From assembly GCA_009782175.1 (NCBI GenBank), contig WRKR01000003.1, forward strand, positions 48,983-112,982: 64,000 bases of DNA, in the 5' to 3' direction. The notes beneath the pieces were generated by a model that did not search any database, was not told the DNA's origin, and saw only the letters and a program-made list of their open reading frames with translations. This document shows positions 34,016 through 43,120 of the stretch, one piece after another. A program made the translations under genes and the position numbers. Within the stretch, counting starts at the first letter, position 1. Each line of letters opens with the position of its first letter. The DNA is from Cystobacterineae bacterium. Its GTDB lineage: Bacteria > Myxococcota > Myxococcia > Myxococcales > Myxococcaceae.

Positions 34016-35698
34016 ATGCTTTGTTTGTTGAGGCTCAGTGAGTTTGTTGTAGCCAAAGAGGTGGAGTTGACTTTGGGGCCTGGGCTGACGGTGCTGACGG
34101 GAGAAACAGGGGCGGGCAAAAGCATTATTGTGGATGCACTCCATTTGCTGTGCGGGAGAAGGGCGGAGCTTGGGTGGATAAGGCAAGGCGCGAAGGAGGC
34201 CGTGGTGGAGGGCTTGTTCCGTTGCACACAGGTTTTGCAGCAACGCCTTGTGGAGTTGGGCCTTTCGGCAGCGGAGGATGAGCTGCTCATCCAAAGGAGC
34301 ATTCAGCGGGATGGGCGAAGCAAAATATACATCAATGGCTCCCTGGCCACCGTGGGCATGCTCTCCAAGCTGATGCATGGGCTGGTGGATATTGCCGGGC
34401 AACGAGAGTTTATGGATTTGCTCGAGCCCGCTGCACAGCGCAAGTTTATAGACTTGTTTGGAATGCTCCGCGACGAAGGTGGCGCCTGGACAATGCTTCG
34501 CGACGCCATGGCGCACCTGAAGCAGCTGCAGGCGAAGCAAAAAGAGTTTGGAAAAACAACAGAGGAACTTGAAGCGCGAAGAAGTTTTTTAGAGTTTCAG
34601 CTTGCTGAAATTTCCGAGATTGCCCCACAAAAAAACGAGAATATAGAGCTGGAGGCAGAAAAGAAAAAACACCGCGGAGCAGAAAAACTGAAGCTGGCCT
34701 TGGGAAAAGCCTCCGCTTTGCTTTCCGGAGAAGAGGGCATTTTGGTTTTGCTGGGGAGGTTGCAGGCCGCTCTGGAAGAGGCGCGAAAATTTGACGAAGC
34801 TGCCATGCCGTGGAAGACGATGGCGAGAGAAAGCAGCGAGGTGCTGAGCGAGCTGGGACGCATGCTTTCAAAACATGTTGAAAACATAGAGGCCCACCCA
34901 CAGCGCTTGTCTGAAATTGAGGAGCGCTTGGACCTGTTGCACCGCCTGGCCCGAAAATATGGCGGCAGCTTTGAGAAAATTTTCGACCGCTTTGAAGCCC
35001 TGCAACACGAATGGGATGCGTTTGAGAATGAAGTGAGCCGCGCAAAACAACTCACGCAGGAACATGCACAGGCTTATGCCCAAAGCATGCGCTTGGCAAA
35101 AACACTGTCCGCTGAGCGCCTGAAAGCAGCCCAAAAAATGAAGGAGAGCATTCAGACGGACTTGGCCAAACTCAACCTGCCCTCTGCAAAATTTGATATT
35201 GCATTGACGCCCACAGAGCTGGGAGAAGACGGCATAGACAGTGTGGAGTTTTTATTTTCTGCCCACGCCCAGGAGCCGCCAAAGGCTTTGTCCAAAGTGG
35301 CTTCCGGCGGAGAGCTTTCCAGACTTGCACTGGCCCTGAGAGCTTCCCGCATGGGCCTCGACGAGTGCTTTTGTTGTATATTTGATGAGGCAGACTCAGG
35401 CGTGGGCGGCAAAGAAGCCGATGCTGTAGGACAATTGCTTTGGGAAATGGGCCACAACAGACAAGTGGTATGCCTAACGCACACAGCCCAGGTTGCGGCT
35501 TATGCGGATATGCATTGGAAAGTGGGGAAGGAAGACTTAGAGGGCCATGGCCTTACGAGAATTCGGTTATTGCAAGATGAGGAAGAGCGAGCGCGGGAGG
35601 TTGCGAGGATGATCTCCGGGACGAGCATAACCCCCGAGACGTTGAATGCGGCAAAGTCCTTGGTTTTTGAGGCGAAAAAACAAGCCAGGGAAAGCTGA
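34016..35698 (+). CDS. recN: DNA repair protein RecN
   Basis: SMC-like ATPase for double-strand-break repair. The 560-residue protein has Walker A in 'LTGETGAGKSIIVDALHLL', two coiled-coil arms (about 150-230 and 260-370), signature 'ASGGELSRLALALR', Walker B 'CCIFDEADSGVGGKEADAVG' and 'VVCLTHTAQVAAYADMHW'. Length and motifs fit the family. The TGA overlaps the ATG of a 37-codon ORF. Confidence 0.96.
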   Translation: MLCLLRLSEFVVAKEVELTLGPGLTVLTGETGAGKSIIVDALHLLCGRRAELGWIRQGAKEAVVEGLFRCTQVLQQRLVELGLSAAEDELLIQRSIQRDGRSKIYINGSLATVGMLSKLMHGLVDIAGQREFMDLLEPAAQRKFIDLFGMLRDEGGAWTMLRDAMAHLKQLQAKQKEFGKTTEELEARRSFLEFQLAEISEIAPQKNENIELEAEKKKHRGAEKLKLALGKASALLSGEEGILVLLGRLQAALEEARKFDEAAMPWKTMARESSEVLSELGRMLSKHVENIEAHPQRLSEIEERLDLLHRLARKYGGSFEKIFDRFEALQHEWDAFENEVSRAKQLTQEHAQAYAQSMRLAKTLSAERLKAAQKMKESIQTDLAKLNLPSAKFDIALTPTELGEDGIDSVEFLFSAHAQEPPKALSKVASGGELSRLALALRASRMGLDECFCCIFDEADSGVGGKEADAVGQLLWEMGHNRQVVCLTHTAQVAAYADMHWKVGKEDLEGHGLTRIRLLQDEEERAREVARMISGTSITPETLNAAKSLVFEAKKQARES

Positions 35699-35811
35699 TG
35701 GACATTGAAGCCGGGTGTTGCATGCTTTGTTTTGGGGCCAAGGAGCATATTTTTGAGAAGCTTCTTGTTTTCTGGGTTAGATTGGGTTTTGTCGTGTCGG
35801 TACGCGTATGA
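35698..35811 (+). CDS. Candidate 37-residue protein bridging recN and PP2C
   Basis: The ATG overlaps the recN stop (TGATG) and its TGA overlaps the PP2C start (ATGA), so the three frames are stop-start coupled. AGGGA lies eight bases before the ATG. The product begins MDIEAGCCMLCFGAKEHIFE and ends hydrophobic (KLLVFWVRLGFVVSV), which could be a short membrane helix. No homologue is known to me; it may be chance or a coupling leader. Confidence 0.4.
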   Translation: MDIEAGCCMLCFGAKEHIFEKLLVFWVRLGFVVSVRV

Positions 35812-36569
35812 AGCTTATGTCCATTGGACTCACGGATGTGGGTCGCAAGAGAAACCACAACGAAGACAGTTTTTTGTTGGACACGGATTTGCAGTTATTT
35901 GTCGTGGCCGACGGCATGGGTGGGCATGCGGGTGGAGGGAGAGCCTCCACGTTGGCTGTGCGCACCATTGACAGAGAAATAAGGGAGCTGTGGAAGCTGC
36001 CTGAGTCTCCTTTTGGGTGGCAGACGACATTGAAAGACTCGCCGCTTCCACTTTATTTGCAAGCGGCTGTTGAGCGTGCGAGTGCCAAAATTTTCAGTGA
36101 TGCGCAAAGCAACCCACGGCTGAATGGGATGGGGACGACGGTGATTGCTTTGCTGCTGCATGAGGGGCATGCCTTATTTGCACATGTAGGAGACAGTCGC
36201 GCCTACCTCATACGTGAGGAGCGCATTCAGCAGATTAGCGAAGACCACTCCCTCGTCAACGAGCAACTCAAGGCGGGGATGATTACGGTTGAAGAGGCCA
36301 AGCGCTCTAACTATAGAAACATCATCACCCGCTCTGTTGGGTTTGAAGAAGAAGTGCAAGTGGACATTATGGGGCTGACGACAGAGCCCAATGACATTTT
36401 CATTTTATGCTCAGACGGCTTGGCCAATGCGGTTGAAGACGAGGAGATGAAGAAAATAGTGTTGGGCACTTCCTCTTTTGAAGAAATACCCAGGAGACTC
36501 ATTGCTTTAGCCAATGACAGGGGTGGTGAAGACAATATTACGGTTGTGATTGTGAAGCGGATAAGTTAG
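35808..36569 (+). CDS. PP2C-type serine/threonine phosphatase
   Basis: Metal-dependent protein phosphatase acting against Ser/Thr kinases. The 253-residue protein has all PP2C motifs: 'GRKRNHNEDSFLLD', 'FVVADGMGGHAGGGRAS', 'MGTTVIALLLHEGHALFAHV', GDSRAYLI, 'EDHSLVNEQLKAGMI', 'NIITRSVGFEEEV', 'DIFILCSDGLANAV' and 'RGGEDNITVVIV'. No kinase gene is adjacent in the window; the FHA protein at 25324 shows that phosphothreonine signalling is present. Confidence 0.95.
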   Translation: MKLMSIGLTDVGRKRNHNEDSFLLDTDLQLFVVADGMGGHAGGGRASTLAVRTIDREIRELWKLPESPFGWQTTLKDSPLPLYLQAAVERASAKIFSDAQSNPRLNGMGTTVIALLLHEGHALFAHVGDSRAYLIREERIQQISEDHSLVNEQLKAGMITVEEAKRSNYRNIITRSVGFEEEVQVDIMGLTTEPNDIFILCSDGLANAVEDEEMKKIVLGTSSFEEIPRRLIALANDRGGEDNITVVIVKRIS

Positions 36570-36635
36570 CGAATTATACATAAGGCTGATGCGGTATGGT
36601 TGCTGAGGAGGCAGGTTTTTCGAGGTAAAGCATTG

Positions 36636-37529
36636 ATGGGTGATCAGGTTAGGCAAGTTGTTTTAAAATTTAACGAGCAACGAGAGCGAGAAGGTTTCAG
36701 GAGAAAGCGGCTTTCTGGGTTGCTTTGGTTTTCTCTGGCCCTGGGGTTGGCAGGGGTTTTGGCTACATTCCATTATATGGCCATGGAGAAGGAGCAAGCC
36801 CAGGGCTATGCATTGCGAGCGCAATACATACAGCTTGAGTCCGAAATGTTGGTTGTGCGCAGGCAGTTTGAGCAGGCGCAGAAGACTTTGGCTCGCGTGG
36901 ATGCGTTGACGCAAAAGCTGAACGGCAGTTTGCTTAGCGAAGACGGGGACAGGCGCCTGGCGCTGGGCCCGACGGATTTGCCTGAGCGCAGCGCGGAAGT
37001 GTCCTCTGCGGCTTTGGGGCAAACAACGCCCACGGAGTTGAAAAGCCAGCTGGAGGCTTTTCAGCTGGAAATAGAGTCCAGAGAGACGAGCCTGGAGCGT
37101 TTATATAGCCATTGGTTGGAGCGGCGCCTGCGTTGGGCTTCCACACCTTCTATTTGGCCTGTGCGAGGTTGGGTAACTTCTCGTTTTGGAGGCAGGGAGG
37201 ATCCACTGACGGGGCGCAAATCCACTCATGCGGGGATAGACATTGCGGGCCCCTATGGGAAGGACATTGTTTCGACGGCGGATGGGACAGTGGTGTTTGC
37301 AGGCGTAGAAGGCAGTTATGGCAAGGTGGTGGTGGTGGACCATGGTTATGGGATGAAGTCTCGCTATGCGCATATGGCTTCCATTGTTGTCAGCGCTGGA
37401 GAGCTTGTGAAGCGAGGGCAAACCATAGGCCAGCTGGGCAACACAGGGCGCTCGACGGGCCCCCATTTGCACTATGAGGTGCGCATTAACGGCATTCCTC
37501 AGAACCCCAGAAATTATATTATAAACTGA
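36636..37529 (+). CDS. M23 peptidase (LytM/peptidoglycan endopeptidase-like), membrane-anchored
   Basis: A 297-residue protein with a cytoplasmic N-terminus, one membrane span (about 27-48), a coiled coil (about 50-170) and a C-terminal M23 domain. Zinc ligands are seen in 'KSTHAGIDIAGPYGKDI' (H..D) and 'TGPHLHYEVRINGIPQNP' (HLH). It should cut peptidoglycan cross-links or activate amidases. The frame is open from a TTG at 36600; ATG 36636 after CGAGG is preferred. Confidence 0.92.
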   Translation: MGDQVRQVVLKFNEQREREGFRRKRLSGLLWFSLALGLAGVLATFHYMAMEKEQAQGYALRAQYIQLESEMLVVRRQFEQAQKTLARVDALTQKLNGSLLSEDGDRRLALGPTDLPERSAEVSSAALGQTTPTELKSQLEAFQLEIESRETSLERLYSHWLERRLRWASTPSIWPVRGWVTSRFGGREDPLTGRKSTHAGIDIAGPYGKDIVSTADGTVVFAGVEGSYGKVVVVDHGYGMKSRYAHMASIVVSAGELVKRGQTIGQLGNTGRSTGPHLHYEVRINGIPQNPRNYIIN

Positions 37530-37631
37530 GCGGCCTTTCCTTGAAGAGAGCGCTTAAAAAGGCGCTCCCAAGCTTTTCTCTTTGCTTGTTTTATAGGCCA
37601 GGTGAAGCGCAAGCTTTGAAGGGGAAAACAT

Positions 37632-38063
37632 ATGAAGATGGTTGATGTGGGCGCCAAGGAGAAGACGGAGCGCGTTGCCATTGCGGAGTGTTGGCTTTGC
37701 ATGTCCGCGGAGGCCTTGCGCCGAGTGCGAGAAAACCGTGTTGAGAAGGGGGATGTGTTGGCCGCGGCGAAGCTGGCCGGCATTATGGCGGCCAAGCGTA
37801 CCCCGGAGCTTTTGCCGCTTTGCCACCCCTTGGGGCTGACGGCCGCAGAGTTGCATATAGAGGTGGAGGAGCGCGGCATGCATTTTGTTGCAACGCTGAA
37901 AAGCTGTGAGCGCACCGGTGTAGAAATGGAGGCGTTGACAGCCGTTGCTATTGCCGCGTTGACGGCATGGGACATGTTGAAGTCCACAGACAAAAGCATG
38001 TACATAGAAGGCTTGCGCCTCTTGGAGAAAAGCGGCGGCCGCTCCGGCCACTGGGCCCGCTAG
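37632..38063 (+). CDS. moaC: Molybdenum cofactor biosynthesis protein MoaC
   Basis: Cyclic pyranopterin monophosphate synthase. The 143-residue protein has 'GDVLAAAKLAGIMAAKRTPE', the active-site 'LLPLCHPLGLTAAEL', 'CERTGVEMEALTAVAIAALT', and 'DKSMYIEGLRLLEKSGGRSG'. All catalytic regions are intact. The family usually begins with 'HvD..Gka.mVDVs'; here only MVDVGAKEKT is present, so the N-terminus is short. No other moa or moe genes are in the window. Confidence 0.93.
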   Translation: MKMVDVGAKEKTERVAIAECWLCMSAEALRRVRENRVEKGDVLAAAKLAGIMAAKRTPELLPLCHPLGLTAAELHIEVEERGMHFVATLKSCERTGVEMEALTAVAIAALTAWDMLKSTDKSMYIEGLRLLEKSGGRSGHWAR

Positions 38064-38282
38064 CCGCTGAAAGCGAAATGAGCCGGGCCGCAGGCCCCCT
38101 CTGAAAATTCAGCATTAACTGCTCCCACGCACGCCAGAAATAGGGCGTGCCAGCCGCAAAAATACCTGCGGCTTCCCCTTCTCGAGTCGCCAAAGCTTGG
38201 CGGCCCAGATGGGGGGCCGATGAACTTTGTTGCATTGGCTGAAACTCTGGGGGAAGGGCTGTGCTGTCTGGGGGCCTGCTTG
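38064..38282. other. Convergent intergenic region with hairpins
   Basis: Contains AGCCGCA-AAAATACC-TGCGGCT and CGCCAAAGCTTGGCG, plausible bidirectional terminators without long T tracts. The 18-mer GAGCCGGGCCGCAGGCCC (38080-38097) recurs in reverse complement at 63554-63571. Confidence 0.5.
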
Positions 38283-40034
38283 CTACCACATGAGGGGCGT
38301 TTGCCTGCCGCCTACATTCCTCAATATGGGCAAATGGGTGGGGCCCCATTGCCAAATATTTTCAAAATCCCACGCGCTGGCGCCATCCGTCTCTGCCCAA
38401 TGGGTGGCCGTTGTCCACCACTGGAGGTCGCCAGCCGAGTTGGGGCCTTCAAGGGCTATGCTTTGGCCGTGCAGGGTAGAGGGCCCAAGCGCTGAGCTTG
38501 GCAGGTTAATAGTAAGGCCAGGTACAACCATCGTCATATTTTCTTGGGCATAGTTTATATTCAGCTCAAAGTCCCTGCCCGCAACACGCCCTATGTTGGG
38601 TGGCAGATAGGTGCTCGTATCGTAGTTATAGAGGGTTCTATTGAGTGCCACACAGTTTCTTGTGGTGCTGCTTCGCTCGTTGTACCCTACAATGCCGCCT
38701 ACAGATCCGCCGCTGCTACCCCGAGTGCTAATGCTGCCTGTGGCATAGCAGTTTTGCACGGTGCCGCTGCTTTGGCCCGCCACGCCGCCCACATCCAGGT
38801 AGCCGCTCACATGGCCTGTGGCATAGCAATTTTGCACAGTGCCGCTGTTCATGCCCACCACGCCGCCGACTGCATAGGAGCCTGTGACGTGGCCTGTGGC
38901 ATAGCAGTTTTGCACGGTGCCACTGTTGCTGCCCGCCACGCCGCCGGCTACAGCATAGGTGCTGGTAACACTGCCCACAACATAGCAGTTTTCTATGGTG
39001 CCGCCGTCGTTTACCCCTACAATGCCACCTATGCGGCTGGCTTGGGTAGAAAAGCCCCCCGCCGTATAACAGTTGCGCACCATGCCGCCCTCATTTAGCC
39101 CTACCACGCCGCCAGCGAAGGCGCCATGAGCATCCAGGTTGCCTGCAACATAGCAGTTTTGCACGGTGCCCCCCTGGTTAAGCCCTACCACGCCGCTTAT
39201 TATGTAAAAGCCGGCAATATTAAAGCCCAGCACCCCAAGGTTTTCAATGGTGGCATGGGCGTTGATGACGCCAAACAACCCTCTATGGCGCTCCTCCTCC
39301 GGAGTATAGAGGTCGAGCCGCAGGCCCCAAAGGCTATGGTTATTCCCATCCAAGCTGCCCTCAAAGGGGGCCTCAAGGGTGCCTATGGGCCTCCAGTTTT
39401 GTGCGCTTTCCAAAAGCGGGGGCAATACAATGCTTTCTGTCAGCTGATAGTGCAGCTTAAGGCCCTGGGCCGTGTGGGCATAGCTGTTAAAAGCCTCAAT
39501 GTTGCTCTGCCTGAGGGGTATAGCGCGGGCCTTTGTCTGCCCATCCGCTATGGCCAGGCGGAGGCTTTGCTTCTCAGCGCTATAGGCATAGCCCTCCGGC
39601 ACCTGTGTCAGGCTGAAGTGGAGGCTTACAAAACCTTCGGGGAAGGCTGTGGTGCCATTATAGCTGACGCTGAGGTGGAATGTTTTGGCGTTTTCGGTGG
39701 CAGGCGGGTGTGCAAGCGCAAACTGCAGCCCCTCCACAGGCTCTATGTTAAGCCCCAGCTCGCCTGCGTCGGCGCTGTTGATAAACCCGCTCACAACAAT
39801 ATGGAGGGTGGTGGAGCGCTCGTCATAGGCCCCCGCTACCACCGGCGTCAGCGGTGCCGCTTGCTCAACAACCTCCACCTCCAGCCGAGGAGAGGGGGCT
39901 TTGGTTTCAGGGCTTTCCAGGGTTTCGGGTGTTGAGTCCGCAGGGGAGCAGGCGCTTGCGGCGCCCAGTGCCCACATGCCCAACATGCCCCACATGCCCA
40001 AGCTATAGAGTATGCCAAAGCGGTATGCTTTCAT
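38283..40034 (-). CDS. GLUG-repeat surface lipoprotein
   Basis: A 583-residue exported protein. The signal region MKAYRFGILYSLGMWGMLGM ends in a lipobox-like AASAC. Residues about 60-240 hold Ig-like or unknown domains. Residues about 285-465 hold seven GLUG motifs of the type 'GGVVGMNSGTVQNCYATGHV'. At DNA level the central copies are about 78 bases apart and nearly identical, for example starting at 38736, 38814 and 38892. GLUG repeats occur in bacterial surface adhesins and IgA peptidase-like proteins. The long frame starts at 40148, but the signal peptide fixes the ATG at 40034. Confidence 0.85.
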   Translation of the reverse strand: MKAYRFGILYSLGMWGMLGMWALGAASACSPADSTPETLESPETKAPSPRLEVEVVEQAAPLTPVVAGAYDERSTTLHIVVSGFINSADAGELGLNIEPVEGLQFALAHPPATENAKTFHLSVSYNGTTAFPEGFVSLHFSLTQVPEGYAYSAEKQSLRLAIADGQTKARAIPLRQSNIEAFNSYAHTAQGLKLHYQLTESIVLPPLLESAQNWRPIGTLEAPFEGSLDGNNHSLWGLRLDLYTPEEERHRGLFGVINAHATIENLGVLGFNIAGFYIISGVVGLNQGGTVQNCYVAGNLDAHGAFAGGVVGLNEGGMVRNCYTAGGFSTQASRIGGIVGVNDGGTIENCYVVGSVTSTYAVAGGVAGSNSGTVQNCYATGHVTGSYAVGGVVGMNSGTVQNCYATGHVSGYLDVGGVAGQSSGTVQNCYATGSISTRGSSGGSVGGIVGYNERSSTTRNCVALNRTLYNYDTSTYLPPNIGRVAGRDFELNINYAQENMTMVVPGLTINLPSSALGPSTLHGQSIALEGPNSAGDLQWWTTATHWAETDGASAWDFENIWQWGPTHLPILRNVGGRQTPLMW

Positions 40035-40317
40035 GGAAAACGCTTTCTGAAAAAGAGTGGAACCCCTATTTCCCCCGCCACCTGCGTCATACACCGTATA
40101 AAGCACATTATGTTGAGCACATGATGTTAAGCCGCTTGAGTTTAGCACAAGGGCAAGGCGGTGTTGAATAAATATTTGCAGCTCAGGGGCCTTCCCTGGG
40201 GCTCCACCTCAGCTGGGCTTATGCCCGGTGCTCTTCAGTTGCCAAGGGTGAGCGTACATGGCCATGGGGCTTTGCTCTGCCGGGTGGCACGCCCTCAAGA
40301 AGGAGAGCGCTTTTGCT

Positions 40318-40710
40318 TCAGCTGAGGGGGGTGGTGGGGGCGCGCCGGGCTTTGTTTTGGAAGGTGGTGAAAAACGCTATGAGGTATTTGAAGGTTTCAT
40401 CCGCGTCGGCGCAGTCCGAAAAGTCATCCATAACGAGGATGCCGCCGCAGGACTCGCAAGAGGCATAGGCGAGGGAGTGTGGAGGGTTGCTGTTTCTCAC
40501 TTCCAGCAAATCCACCAAACATTCAGGGCATTGGCCGGAGAGGGTGTCCACATCTACTTTCCCTCCGAGGGAATCCAAGCCGGGCAGGTTGTTTTGCAAC
40601 AGCAGTCTATTTAAGTCCGATATGTTCAGCCAAAGTTTTCCACACGCCTCACACCGGTATACTTCTGCTTCAAGGGTGCCCATCTCAACACCACAGCTGG
40701 GGCAATTCAT
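40318..40710 (-). CDS. Protein with two TFIIB-type zinc ribbons
   Basis: A 130-residue protein. The first ribbon is MNCPSCGVEMGTLEAEVYRC followed by EACGKLWLNISDLNRLL. The second is QCPECLVDLLEVRN and 'ASCESCGGILVMDD'. This doublet matches the zf-TFIIB family of bacterial unknowns. No signal peptide. Function not known. Downstream of it on the same strand lies the GLUG protein, separated by about 280 bases. Confidence 0.82.
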   Translation of the reverse strand: MNCPSCGVEMGTLEAEVYRCEACGKLWLNISDLNRLLLQNNLPGLDSLGGKVDVDTLSGQCPECLVDLLEVRNSNPPHSLAYASCESCGGILVMDDFSDCADADETFKYLIAFFTTFQNKARRAPTTPLS

Positions 40711-40853
40711 CTTCTGACGTGTCTCCTTTTCAAGTTTCTCTGTATGCTACGACTTGGGGCAGGCTTTGCGCAACTCCAGAGAGGAGCTCTGCGTCAGGCA
40801 AGCCAAAGCCCGCGCCCGCCTGCTCCTTCCCAAAGCCTGGTCCGCCGCTCTTG

Positions 40854-40879
40854 CCTCATGTCAACCTTAAACCGGCCTA
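40854..40879. repeat. Fragment of the dispersed TIR repeat at the murA stop (copy E)
   Basis: Read on the minus strand it is TAGGCCGGTTTAAGGTTGAC followed by ATGAGG, related to the left end of copies A and B. Its first three bases are the murA stop codon. Confidence 0.65.
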
Positions 40880-42148
40880 AGCGTGGATGCGCTCTATTTT
40901 TGCGCCCAGCTGTGCCAATTTTTCTTCAAGCCCCTCATAGCCCCTGTCCAGGTGGTATACGCGGCTTAAGGTGGTTTTGCCCTCAGCTCTCAGGGCGGCC
41001 AAAACCAGCGAGGCCGACGCCCTCAAATCCGTCGCCATGACGGGGGCTCCGGAGAGTTGGGGGACGCCGTGGATGAGGGCATCTGTCCCTTCCACGTGGA
41101 TGTTGGCTCCCATTCTGCACAGCTCAGCCACATGCATATAGCGGTTTTCAAAAATGTTTTCCCTTATTTCTGAGCTGCCGTCGGCAATGGTTAAAAGGGC
41201 CATCAGCTGTGCTTGCATATCCGTTGGGAAGCCGGGGTAGGCTTGGGTTTGGAGCTGAAGGGGGCGTATCCGCTGAGGGGCAACAAGGCGCAAGCCCTGT
41301 TTTTTAGAAACTTCACAACACTCCTCATACAGCGTGCAACCTGCTTGTTGTAGCTTCTCCATAACGGCCCCGAGGTGAGCGGCTTGGGCATTTTGGACGA
41401 AAACCTCACCGCCCGTAATGGCCGCCGCCACCAGCAAGGTGCCCGCCTCAATGCGGTCGGCACAAACGCTATGCTGGCAAGGGCTTAGCTCCTCCACGCC
41501 CTCAATAAGCAACTCATTGGGCTTTTCCCATTCTATGTGGGCGCCCATTTTTTTGAGTGCCGAAACCAACTCTACCACCTCCGGCTCCTGTGCGGCGTTG
41601 CGGATGCGCGTTGTGCCTTTGGCGAGGCTTGCCGCCATGGCAATGTTTTCTGTGCCCGTAACGCTGATGGTTTCAAAGCGAAAGTCCACCCCGCGCAGGC
41701 GTTGAGCGGTGGCTTCCACATAGCCTCCATGGAGCATAATATCTGCCCCCATGGCAGCGAGGGCTTTGAGGTGCAAGTCCACGGGCCTTGCGCCTATGGC
41801 GCAGCCTCCGGGCAGTGAAACTTTGGCCTTTCCATATTGGGCCAGCAAGGGGCCCAGCACCAGCACGGAGGCGCGCATGGTTTTAACCAGTGCATAGGGG
41901 GCTTCCGGGTTTACCTTGCCAGGGTTATGCAGGCTACAGGTGTTGTGCTGCATGGACACCTCCAGGCCGATGTGGCGCAGCAGTTGGAGCATGGTGTGGA
42001 TGTCGGCGAGCCTGGGGACATTTTCAAAATGGTGGCTACCTTTGGCCAAGAGGGCGGAAGCCAGGAGGGGGAGCGCCGCGTTTTTGGAGCCGGAGGCGAA
42101 GGTTTTCCCCCTTAAGGGCCCATTTCCAACAATAACCATAGAGTCCAT
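40877..42148 (-). CDS. murA: UDP-N-acetylglucosamine 1-carboxyvinyltransferase MurA
   Basis: First committed step of peptidoglycan synthesis. The 423-residue protein has '[18 protein letters not shown]', the catalytic Cys116 in '[18 protein letters not shown]' (equivalent to E. coli Cys115, so fosfomycin-sensitive type), '[19 protein letters not shown]' and '[20 protein letters not shown]'. AAGG lies eight bases before the ATG at 42148; ATG 42157 is upstream in frame. Order prfA-prmC-murA is common in deltaproteobacteria. The TAG stop is part of a repeat fragment. Confidence 0.96.
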   Translation of the reverse strand: MDSMVIVGNGPLRGKTFASGSKNAALPLLASALLAKGSHHFENVPRLADIHTMLQLLRHIGLEVSMQHNTCSLHNPGKVNPEAPYALVKTMRASVLVLGPLLAQYGKAKVSLPGGCAIGARPVDLHLKALAAMGADIMLHGGYVEATAQRLRGVDFRFETISVTGTENIAMAASLAKGTTRIRNAAQEPEVVELVSALKKMGAHIEWEKPNELLIEGVEELSPCQHSVCADRIEAGTLLVAAAITGGEVFVQNAQAAHLGAVMEKLQQAGCTLYEECCEVSKKQGLRLVAPQRIRPLQLQTQAYPGFPTDMQAQLMALLTIADGSSEIRENIFENRYMHVAELCRMGANIHVEGTDALIHGVPQLSGAPVMATDLRASASLVLAALRAEGKTTLSRVYHLDRGYEGLEEKLAQLGAKIERIHA

Positions 42149-42160
42149 ATAAACCATACC

Positions 42161-43048
42161 TTAAGAGGGAGGTGTCAGGCGTGCCTGGGCAATGCGGTGC
42201 AGTCCAGCCCAGTCCTTGTGTATAACAATGTCAGCATACCCTGCTTTTATGAGTTGCAGGGTTATTTGTTCGGCTTGGTTTTGGCCCATTTCGAGGAGGA
42301 GCCAGCCCTGGGGGGCGAGGAAGCGGGGTGAGTGCTGAATAATGAGGGAGAGGAGTTGCATGCCGTCGGTACCGCCGTCGAGGGCGAGCCTGGGCTCAAA
42401 GCGTATTTCTCTTTGGAGGGAGTCCATTTCCTGAGCACAGAGGTAGGGGGGGTTAGAGAGCAGCAAATGGAAAGAGGGGGTTTGGGGGAGGTTTTCAAAG
42501 AGGTTGCCCTCGCACCAGTGTACATTGGGGGGGCTGCCCAGGTGTTGGTGGTTTTCCCGGGCCAAGCTGAGGGCCTCCTTGGAAATATCCGTAGCCCATA
42601 TTTCTGCCTGAGGCCTTTCGAGTGCCAGGGAGAGGGCAATGCACCCGGAGCCTGTGCAGAGCTCTGCCACGCGGGTGTTTTGGTTTTTGGGCAATTTTTC
42701 CAGAGCAAAATCGACGAGCAGCTCCGTTTCGGGGCGTGGAATGAGAGCCCTTGAGTCGACGATGAAGGGGCGTTGATAAAACTCCTTCATGCCGATGAGG
42801 TATTGCGTAGGCTCTCCCAGGCTCCGGCGTTGAACCAGCGAGCGGTATAAGCCCAGCTCCTTGGGCTCCAGGGGGCGCTCATATTCCAAATACAGGGCGA
42901 CGCGGCTGCATTGGAGGGCATGCGCCAGCAAAAGCTCCGCCGTCAGCCTGGGAGAGTCCACGCCAAGCTTTTTAAATTGCTGTGAAGTCCATTGCAGGAC
43001 GGAGGCGATGGTCCACCGTTTGGGCGAGGGGGGGGGAGCAGGCGGCAT
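42161..43048 (-). CDS. prmC: Release factor glutamine methyltransferase PrmC
   Basis: Methylates the Gln of the GGQ motif of RF1 and RF2. The 295-residue protein has an N-terminal helical domain ('LGVDSPRLTAELLLAHALQC'), SAM motif 'VAELCTGSGCIALSLALE', the catalytic NPPYLC in 'LLLSNPPYLCAQEMDSL', and 'ALDGGTDGMQLL'. Directly downstream of its substrate gene prfA and 12 bases before murA. Confidence 0.95.
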   Translation of the reverse strand: MPPAPPPSPKRWTIASVLQWTSQQFKKLGVDSPRLTAELLLAHALQCSRVALYLEYERPLEPKELGLYRSLVQRRSLGEPTQYLIGMKEFYQRPFIVDSRALIPRPETELLVDFALEKLPKNQNTRVAELCTGSGCIALSLALERPQAEIWATDISKEALSLARENHQHLGSPPNVHWCEGNLFENLPQTPSFHLLLSNPPYLCAQEMDSLQREIRFEPRLALDGGTDGMQLLSLIIQHSPRFLAPQGWLLLEMGQNQAEQITLQLIKAGYADIVIHKDWAGLHRIAQARLTPPS

Positions 43049-43120
43049 AGAGGTGCTTAGAGGCGGTTGAGGTTAAAGGGAGAGGTATAAAGGGCGCGCA
43101 TAGAAGGGGAGAAGGAGGGT

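Noticed and set aside
37632..38063. Molybdenum cofactor operon
   Set aside because: Only moaC is present; the neighbours are unrelated.
37948..38355. 135-residue minus-strand ORF between moaC and the GLUG gene
   Set aside because: Overlaps moaC and the GLUG gene and reads through hairpins; no domain.
38544..39935. Plus-strand ORFs with repeated ACGIAVLHGA-like text
   Set aside because: They are the complement of the GLUG-repeat coding region; the minus frame has the signal peptide and known motifs.
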